Origin: Oscillospiraceae bacterium
GTDB taxonomy: Bacteria > Bacillota > Clostridia > Oscillospirales > Ruminococcaceae
Length of the DNA: 5,505 bases
Assembly: GCA_016303195.1 (NCBI GenBank)
Contig: JAEDMD010000141.1
Span: 1 to 5,505 of the forward strand
Reading direction: 5' to 3'
Part shown: positions 1 to 4,671 of the stretch, in pieces
How the letters are laid out: each line of letters starts with the position of its first letter
How positions within the stretch are numbered: position 1 is the stretch's first letter
Notes under the pieces: generated by a model
Seen by the model: only the letters and a program-made list of their open reading frames with translations
Database searches by the model: none
What the model was told of the DNA's origin: nothing
Made by a program: the position numbers and the translations under genes

Positions 1-926
1 CCTGCGATACCTCCGCCGACGGCTTTCCTGCCCTGCTCTGTCAGCCGCTTTTCGCCTGTTTCGGTGGTCATATAAGTAAATCCTGTTTCACGGAACGCTT
101 TATCAACGTCATTTGCAATGACCTCATGTCCCTCTGCATTGGGATGAATGTCAAAACTGCCGATGTTGGTGAGCGTTCCTGCTTTTCCCTTGAAATCTGC
201 CGCTACATCAATTACTGTATATCCGCTTGCGGCATTGCCTGAGATAATGCTGTTCAGTTTGCCGATCTTCTCATCCGAAAACTCCGTCACCATCTTAAAT
301 TTCTCAAAATATTCGAGCGGATCGTACAAAGTCTGTATGTAAACAGTTCCTTCAGTTCGCTTCAGAAGTTCAGCGGATATTGTCTTGATATTCTCGTCGA
401 ATTTCTCCAGTGCCTTGTTCACATCACCATCCATCGTCAGAAAAGATGCCGCCGCTCCGAAAATATCAAGGCTTCCTGTATCAAATGAACCTGAATCGGA
501 AATTCCCAGACTGCCAAGAAGTTCAAGCATAATTCCCAGCAGATCGTTTCCGCCTATCGAAACCACGACAGCATCAGAATCTTTAAGGTCACTGTCCAGT
601 TCGCCGCTTTCTATCTGCTTTATAAGGTCATCGGAAGTATATCCCGAAACTGATTTATTTATCATTATATGACCGCATTCGTTCATCAGCTCCGCTTCAT
701 ACTTCTCTTTGAGAATATTTGAATATGAACGGCAGTTGTAGTTGTCAGTGGGAGTGTATCCGTCAAGTCCGTAGCCTGCCGCTATGGAATCGCCGAGAAA
801 AAGCATTTTTGGCGGAACATCGGTGTGATGAGGCACTTCTCTTGTCGGTATTTCAGTCATTGCACATGATGAAAAACAAAATAAAATTGAAGCAGTTCCA
901 AGAACTGCGGCGGTTTTTCTGAGCAT
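1..926 (-). CDS. Putative SGNH/GDSL-family esterase lipoprotein (3' end beyond window)
   Basis: The reading frame is open from an ATG at 926 to the left edge (308 codons plus two bases), so the C-terminus is missing. The start is fixed by AAAGGAG at 933-939, six bases upstream. Residues 1-21 look like a lipoprotein signal (MLRK, hydrophobic stretch, then F-S-S-C with Cys21). The lipobox is imperfect because Phe stands where Leu is usual. The SGNH blocks are clear: GDSIAAGYG with nucleophile Ser47, SVSGY with Gly95, SIGGND with Asn127, and FDIHPNAEGH with Asp259 and His261. The family hydrolyses esters of sugars, lipids or aryl compounds. The substrate cannot be read here; an acetyl or acyl group on plant polysaccharide is an inference from the neighbours. 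After residue 285 there is a charged stretch and then GGGIAG at the edge, which might begin a membrane anchor. It is divergent from the CE2-type gene at 1173. Confidence 0.88.
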   Translation of the reverse strand, partial: MLRKTAAVLGTASILFCFSSCAMTEIPTREVPHHTDVPPKMLFLGDSIAAGYGLDGYTPTDNYNCRSYSNILKEKYEAELMNECGHIMINKSVSGYTSDDLIKQIESGELDSDLKDSDAVVVSIGGNDLLGIMLELLGSLGISDSGSFDTGSLDIFGAAASFLTMDGDVNKALEKFDENIKTISAELLKRTEGTVYIQTLYDPLEYFEKFKMVTEFSDEKIGKLNSIISGNAASGYTVIDVAADFKGKAGTLTNIGSFDIHPNAEGHEVIANDVDKAFRETGFTYMTTETGEKRLTEQGRKAVGGGIA

Positions 927-952
927 GGGAAGCTCCTTTCATAAATTATCTA

Positions 953-980
953 TTGCATTTTTATTTATTCGTGATATAAT
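953..980 (+). promoter_or_regulatory. Candidate extended -10 promoter of the CE2-type esterase gene
   Basis: TGATATAAT at 972-980 is a perfect extended -10 element (TGn plus TATAAT). The only -35 candidate is TTGCAT at 953-958, with a 16-bp spacer; it is weak, as is common for extended -10 promoters. Start of transcription would be near 987. The resulting mRNA would carry the whole inserted element (996-1151) in a leader of about 185 bases before the ATG at 1173. No better promoter was seen between the element and the gene. Confidence 0.5.
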
Positions 981-981
981 T

Positions 982-1009
982 ATTATATACTCATAACCTG
1001 TCTTCACAA
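982..1009 (-). promoter_or_regulatory. Candidate sigma-A promoter of the SGNH lipoprotein gene
   Basis: A perfect TATAAT lies at 987-982 on the minus strand. A weak -35 box, TTGTGA (4 of 6 consensus bases), lies at 1009-1004 with a 16-bp spacer. Transcription would start near 975, giving a leader of about 50 bases before the ATG at 926. The -35 bases are part of the left inverted repeat of the inserted element at 996-1151, so the insertion may have supplied them. The -10 box is well supported; the -35 is tentative. Confidence 0.5.
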
Positions 1010-1151
1010 GATATATCGGTGGCTTTTCGGCAAAATCTGATGATGACTGCGTTAAAATCATTTGAAATGCGTAAGCATTCCTGCATGATCTTGCCTTGCC
1101 CTCAACAAAATCCTGCTCGAAGATCCGCTCATCATACTTGTGAAGACAAGT
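996..1151. mobile_element. MITE-like insertion with 15-bp inverted repeats and 5-bp target duplication
   Basis: The ends are inverted repeats matching at 14 of 15 positions: ACCTGTCTTCACAAG at 996-1010 and CTTGTGAAGACAAGT at 1137-1151. The perfect core is 12 bp (999-1010 and 1137-1148). The bases directly outside are identical on both sides, TCATA at 991-995 and 1152-1156, as a 5-bp target-site duplication would be. The 126-bp interior carries no convincing gene; it holds a small hairpin, AATGC-GTAA-GCATT (1066-1079). Size, terminal repeats, duplication and lack of a transposase fit a non-autonomous miniature transposable element. The transposase family cannot be named from this copy. It lies between the promoter and the ribosome site of the CE2-type gene. 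Confidence 0.65.
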
Positions 1152-1161
1152 TCATATTTTT

Positions 1162-1166
1162 GGAGG
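1162..1166 (+). promoter_or_regulatory. Ribosome binding site deciding the CE2-type start
   Basis: GGAGG lies six bases before the ATG at 1173. This selects that ATG over the in-frame GTG at 1140, which has no ribosome site and lies inside the right inverted repeat of the inserted element. Confidence 0.85.
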
Positions 1167-1172
1167 CGAAAA

Positions 1173-2228
1173 ATGAACAAGATCTACCTCAGTAAAGAAA
1201 TCTCAAAACATATCGGCAGAGTTTACGGCGATGGCAGTCAGCTATGGCTCACTCAGTCAGGTTCAGGCTGCGAATTCACTTTCAGCGGCACTAAACTGGA
1301 ATTGCTCCTTAGCTGTGACGACGATTCGATTAAAGAGGATCATTTCCGCAACAAGCCACGTGTTGCTGTAAAAGTAAACGGAAAGATACGCATTAAAAAG
1401 GTGATTGAGCAGAAAGACGAATCTTTTACACTCATTGATTCCGAAACTCCCGTAACTGCCAAAATCAGCATTATAAAACTGTCCGAAGCAGCATTTTCTC
1501 TTTGCGGTGTCGCTGTTACGGCAAATGGAGAGCTGTCCCCTGTTCCTGAATATGCGAAGCGAATTGAATTCATCGGTGATTCCATAACCTGCGGTTACGG
1601 TGTGGATGATTCCAATACTCAGTCGGATTTCTCAGCCGAAGCAGAAAATGCTCTTAAAAGCTATGCCTGCATATGCGCTGATATGCTTGAAACTGAATAC
1701 AGCCTTTTCTCTTACAGCGGCTATGGTATCATAAGCGGCTGGACTTCCGACGGTGTACGTAATACAAATGAGATACTTCCGCCATATTATGAAAAATTCT
1801 GCCGTTCCTATAAAAAAGCAGGTCAGACCGATCTGAACGAGATGAAGTGGGATTTCTCCTCGCAGCATAATGACGTTATCGTGCTGAATATCGGTACAAA
1901 TGACAACAGCTACTGTATTCATCACAGTGAGGGATATGCTGAATTTGAGGATGAATATGTAAAACTGCTCCATACAGTTCACAAATGTAATCCTGATGCG
2001 AAAATAGTTTCTTCTATCGGAATTATCGGCATTACCATGAATGACAGTATTCACAAGGCTGTTCAGCGATTCACTGCCGAAACAGGCGTAAATGTGTACG
2101 AATTCACATTCACTCCCCAGAACGGATGGCTCGGATTCGGTTCAAACTGGCACCCGTCCGAGGATACTCACAGATATGCCGCTGAGGAACTTGCGGAATT
2201 TATCAAAGAGAAGCATATACTTGATTAA
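1173..2228 (+). CDS. CE2-type acetyl esterase, cytoplasmic (acetyl-xylan/oligosaccharide esterase family)
   Basis: This is a 351-residue protein with the two-part layout of carbohydrate esterase family 2. An N-terminal beta-rich jelly-roll domain (about 10-120; SQLWLTQSGSGCEFTFSGTK) precedes an SGNH hydrolase domain (about 128-349). Visible catalytic elements are GDSITCGYG with nucleophile Ser137, SYSGYG (Gly183/Gly185) and NIGTND with Asn243 for the oxyanion hole, and NWHPSEDTH with His327. Position 325, two before the His, is Asn, so no Asp is visible at the usual place and a Ser-His dyad is likely; dyads are known in some CE2 enzymes. CE2 enzymes remove O-acetyl groups from xylan, glucomannan or their oligosaccharides. 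There is no signal peptide, so it should act in the cytosol on imported acetylated oligosaccharides (inference). It is monocistronic, with its own terminator at 2307-2339. Confidence 0.88.
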   Translation: MNKIYLSKEISKHIGRVYGDGSQLWLTQSGSGCEFTFSGTKLELLLSCDDDSIKEDHFRNKPRVAVKVNGKIRIKKVIEQKDESFTLIDSETPVTAKISIIKLSEAAFSLCGVAVTANGELSPVPEYAKRIEFIGDSITCGYGVDDSNTQSDFSAEAENALKSYACICADMLETEYSLFSYSGYGIISGWTSDGVRNTNEILPPYYEKFCRSYKKAGQTDLNEMKWDFSSQHNDVIVLNIGTNDNSYCIHHSEGYAEFEDEYVKLLHTVHKCNPDAKIVSSIGIIGITMNDSIHKAVQRFTAETGVNVYEFTFTPQNGWLGFGSNWHPSEDTHRYAAEELAEFIKEKHILD

Positions 2229-2299
2229 GGCAACACCGCACAGAGATTGTGGTGCAGATGTGCCACAAAGCCGTCAGGCGGTCTTTGTGCGGTGGTGCC
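2229..2299. repeat. 71-bp palindromic MITE-like element flanked by TTAA
   Basis: The outer arms are GGCAACACCGCACAGAG (2229-2245) and CTTTGTGCGGTGGTGCC (2283-2299), complementary at 15 of 17 positions. The match extends outward through TTAA on both sides (2225-2228 and 2300-2303), which is itself palindromic and could be a target duplication. Inside are two competing local stems: TTGTGG/CCACAA (2247-2252 with 2263-2268), and CACAAAG-CCG with CGG-T-CTTTGTG (2264-2289). The layout is that of a short palindromic repeat or very small MITE rather than a plain terminator, since no T-run follows it. The left TTAA contains the TAA stop of the CE2-type gene. Copy number elsewhere in the genome is unknown. 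Confidence 0.5.
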
Positions 2300-2306
2300 T
2301 TAAAAC

Positions 2307-2339
2307 TAACGGGCATCTCAATGCCCGTTATTGTTTTTT
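2307..2339 (+). terminator. Intrinsic terminator of the CE2-type gene, partly bidirectional
   Basis: A perfect 10-bp stem, TAACGGGCAT (2307-2316) with ATGCCCGTTA (2321-2330), closes a CTCA loop and is followed by TTGTTTTTT (2331-2339). On the minus strand the same stem is followed by GTTTTAA, a weaker T-run, so it may also end the convergent regulator mRNA. The regulator's stop codon (2318-2320) sits in the loop. Confidence 0.9.
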
Positions 2340-4555
2340 CTGTATTCAGATGCGGTAAGACCCGTTTTTTGCCTGAACTGACGCATAAAATGGCTTCCTG
2401 ACGCATAACCGCATTCAATTGCTATGTCGCCTATCTGCCGTTCGGTATTTTCAAGAAGTCGCTTGGCACGTTCTATCCTCGCATTTATGATATCATCCAT
2501 ACAGCTTGTATTGAACGTTTCTCGATAAAGACGCTGAAAATAGCTTTTGCTTATGCCCGACTCCTTTGCGATATCGTCCACATTCCAGTCAAGCTGGGGG
2601 GCTTCAAGTATCCTTCTTCTCGCATTCTGAAGCTGAGTATAGCAGTTTCCGCTGTTTACTGCAATAACTTTTGCTTTGTCCGTAGCCTTTGCAATGAGCT
2701 TTTCGATCTCTTTTTCGGTCTCCTCAAGATGTCTTCCGCTGAGGAATCCACAGCAGAGGGCAATATCATCCATCGCCACATGAAGGGCATTTCCGAATGT
2801 TTCCGCAAGGCTGTGAGATATCATCCTGTTGAAGTCATCTATCACATCCTGCTCGTTTTCCGTATCCGCAGGCATGAGGCAGAGTATCGTCTTGTCACTT
2901 GGTCTTGCAAGCAGGAAATTCATATTCTCACTTCGGCGGAGAATATTCGCAATAGCGAAAAGCGGCGAAACTTCGTAGTGTTCCCTGCTGCTCTCATAAG
3001 AAAGCACAACTGCCGCACATTGCTGATTTTTCTGAGTGCAGGCTGAAAGGAAGTCGGGAACATTCTCCATCAGTCCCCTCTTGTTGTAAAGTCCCGTCGA
3101 GTTGTCAACTGTCAGCAGACTTGCAAAATGCTGTTTCACATATGCTTTGTACATGATGTTCTGGATGTTGTCGATACCATTTGCCACGCAGTCGCACCAG
3201 TTCACGTAATATTCATCAAGCAGGAAATCATTGGCGCTGTTGTAGGATGTGCCAAGATAACCGAATATCTGGTCTTTGTGGTGAATTGACGAGATAACAT
3301 ATATCATCGGCTCGTGCGGCAGATCAAAGGACGGCAGGAGTTTATTTATGCTGAAATCACCGCTTGCATAAGTATCGAAGCATTTCTTCTGATAAAGGGT
3401 CTGGGTCATTGTATCGGAATATCCCTCTGTCCTGAAACGGTCAGGGGCTTCAAAATCAAAACTCCAGTCACTGCACATACACAATTCAAGAGTATTCCAG
3501 TTCGGCAGAAGATATGCAAGCGAAGCCGCCGCCATCATTAATTCGTGGAGAGTGCTGCAGGCAGATATTTTCGTTATCATGTCTGCTGTGATATAATATC
3601 GTCTTTCGGCATACATCTGATTATTCCGACGGATACTGCTGAGCAGATAGCGGTTGTCACTGATGTTTCCGTTGGCAGAAGAAACCGAACATCCACAGCT
3701 TGTACCAAGACGTATCTTCTGATATTTTATCGTTGGCTTTTTGTATTCATTTCCCAGCTTTTCGAGCATTTTACCTGCCGCTGTATTTCCAAGCTGATAA
3801 TCACGGCCTGCAACTGTTGTCACAGGAGGAGAATTGAAAAAGCTGTTGTAATTGCCGTCATAGCCTGTAACTGCGATTTTTTCGGGCACTCCGATACCGC
3901 AGCTTATCAGCTTGTTGCAAAGCGCAGTCGCCATTTCATCATTGGTACACACTATACCGTCGGGCATTTCAAGTTTTCCCGATGCGATATCCTCAGCGAT
4001 GCGGCAAGGTATCTCATGCCAGTAATTGCCGTAAAAAAGCGAATTTTCATCATATTCCAGTCCTGCGGCTTTCATTGCATCACAGAAACCCATAAGTCTT
4101 TCCTCGGAGGATATCTCGCCTTTTATGCCTGTGATGCAGTATAATTTCCGACATCCGTGAACGTTTATGAGATGCTCTGTCAGAAGCCTGATATACTGCC
4201 GCTGTTCGGGAAATATACAATCGAAATCCTCACAGCCGTATTCAAGGACGATAACAGGCATAGACCGCCGTCTCAGCATATCAAGTATTTTGTCACGGAC
4301 AGCATCATGGAGAAATCTTCCTGCCGCATAGATTATTCCGTCAAGGTCTGCATATTCACAGAGAGTGTATATATTTTCCAATCCCACAGCATAGTTGTCG
4401 TTGGCATTCTCTCCGAGAAAATTAAGCATTCCCGTTATGAGAACGGTATCATAGCCGTATTCACCGAGAGTTTCGGAAATACCGCAAAGAAGCTCATTAT
4501 CCATCGGAGGGAACACGTGTGGCATGATAACACCTATTCTTCCTTTTGCCTGCAT
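2318..4555 (-). CDS. AraC-family regulator with LacI-type sugar sensor and degenerate GGDEF-like domain
   Basis: This is a 745-residue cytoplasmic transcription factor. Residues 5-285 resemble the periplasmic-binding-like sensor of LacI/GalR regulators (GRIGVIMP at the start, VTGYDGNYNSF with Asp233, then SCGC at 286-289), but without the N-terminal LacI HTH. Residues about 305-475 have no clear signature and might be GAF-like. Residues about 478-640 look like a diguanylate cyclase fold: TVDNSTGLYNKRGL (482-495) matches the usual entry motif. The active-site loop, however, reads ARPSDKTILCLMP, with PSDKT (552-556) where GGDEF belongs, so catalysis is not expected. Residues 655-741 are a full two-helix-turn-helix AraC domain ending in HFMRQFRQKTGLTASEYRK. 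The ATG at 4555 is chosen because GGAGG precedes it. The likely role is sugar-responsive control of nearby polysaccharide genes (inference); the ligand is unknown. It is convergent with the CE2-type gene. Confidence 0.88.
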   Translation of the reverse strand: MQAKGRIGVIMPHVFPPMDNELLCGISETLGEYGYDTVLITGMLNFLGENANDNYAVGLENIYTLCEYADLDGIIYAAGRFLHDAVRDKILDMLRRRSMPVIVLEYGCEDFDCIFPEQRQYIRLLTEHLINVHGCRKLYCITGIKGEISSEERLMGFCDAMKAAGLEYDENSLFYGNYWHEIPCRIAEDIASGKLEMPDGIVCTNDEMATALCNKLISCGIGVPEKIAVTGYDGNYNSFFNSPPVTTVAGRDYQLGNTAAGKMLEKLGNEYKKPTIKYQKIRLGTSCGCSVSSANGNISDNRYLLSSIRRNNQMYAERRYYITADMITKISACSTLHELMMAAASLAYLLPNWNTLELCMCSDWSFDFEAPDRFRTEGYSDTMTQTLYQKKCFDTYASGDFSINKLLPSFDLPHEPMIYVISSIHHKDQIFGYLGTSYNSANDFLLDEYYVNWCDCVANGIDNIQNIMYKAYVKQHFASLLTVDNSTGLYNKRGLMENVPDFLSACTQKNQQCAAVVLSYESSREHYEVSPLFAIANILRRSENMNFLLARPSDKTILCLMPADTENEQDVIDDFNRMISHSLAETFGNALHVAMDDIALCCGFLSGRHLEETEKEIEKLIAKATDKAKVIAVNSGNCYTQLQNARRRILEAPQLDWNVDDIAKESGISKSYFQRLYRETFNTSCMDDIINARIERAKRLLENTERQIGDIAIECGYASGSHFMRQFRQKTGLTASEYRKNNNGH

Positions 4556-4560
4556 AAGAT

Positions 4561-4567
4561 CCCTCCC
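4561..4567 (-). promoter_or_regulatory. Ribosome binding site deciding the regulator start
   Basis: On the minus strand GGGAGGG (4567-4561) stands five bases before the ATG at 4555. An in-frame TTG at 4606 would add 17 residues, but it lies next to the -10 box and upstream of the expected transcription start, so it cannot be the start of this mRNA. Confidence 0.85.
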
Positions 4568-4597
4568 TGAAATATTTTTTGTGGTTGTCTGTAATAT

Positions 4598-4626
4598 ATT
4601 ATACAATAATTTTTAAATTAAGTCAA
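4598..4626 (-). promoter_or_regulatory. Near-consensus sigma-A promoter of the regulator gene
   Basis: TTGACT (4626-4621) and TATAAT (4603-4598) are separated by exactly 17 bp, matching the consensus at 11 of 12 positions. Transcription should start near 4591, leaving a leader of about 36 bases. The spacer contains the perfect palindrome TAATTTTTAAATTA (4607-4620), and TAATATATTA (4592-4601) overlaps the -10 box and start point. Either could be an operator or simply AT-rich promoter DNA. Confidence 0.85.
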
Positions 4627-4628
4627 CA

Positions 4629-4659
4629 TAAAACGGCGGTACATTTCTGCACCGCCGCT
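4629..4659 (-). terminator. Intrinsic terminator of the dockerin enzyme gene
   Basis: On the minus strand the stem CGGCGGTGCA (4657-4648) pairs with TGTACCGCCG (4643-4634), with one G-T pair, around a GAAA tetraloop (4647-4644). TTTT (4633-4630) follows. The stem starts 14 bases after the stop codon at 4672. The -35 box of the regulator begins three bases beyond it, so termination and the next promoter are tightly packed. Confidence 0.85.
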
Positions 4660-4671
4660 GTAATAATTCAA

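Noticed and set aside
148..922. Plus-strand open frames opposite the lipoprotein esterase.
   Set aside because: The minus-strand frame carries all SGNH motifs and a ribosome site; the plus-strand frames are Ser/Pro-rich antisense products without signals.
939..1061. Small minus-strand frame of 40 residues (starting MILTQSSSDF) running from the inserted element into the lipoprotein leader.
   Set aside because: No ribosome site, most of it inside the MITE-like element, and its stop overlaps the ribosome site of the lipoprotein gene. It looks like a by-product of the element, though element copies could be checked for conserved coding.
1011..1136. Possible riboswitch or structured regulatory RNA in the long CE2-type leader.
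   Set aside because: No known riboswitch core was recognised, and the terminal repeats with TCATA duplication explain the stretch better as an insertion.
1140..1172. In-frame GTG at 1140 as an earlier start for the CE2-type gene.
   Set aside because: It lies in the inverted repeat of the insertion and has no ribosome site, while ATG 1173 has GGAGG at ideal distance and the shorter protein begins where the domain begins.
2729..4570. Several long plus-strand open frames opposite the regulator.
   Set aside because: No ribosome sites or recognisable domains; the minus-strand frame encodes a coherent multi-domain regulator, so these are antisense shadows.
4556..4606. TTG at 4606 as an earlier start for the regulator.
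   Set aside because: It is upstream of the predicted transcription start, beside the -10 box, and the added residues are translated ribosome site and promoter sequence.
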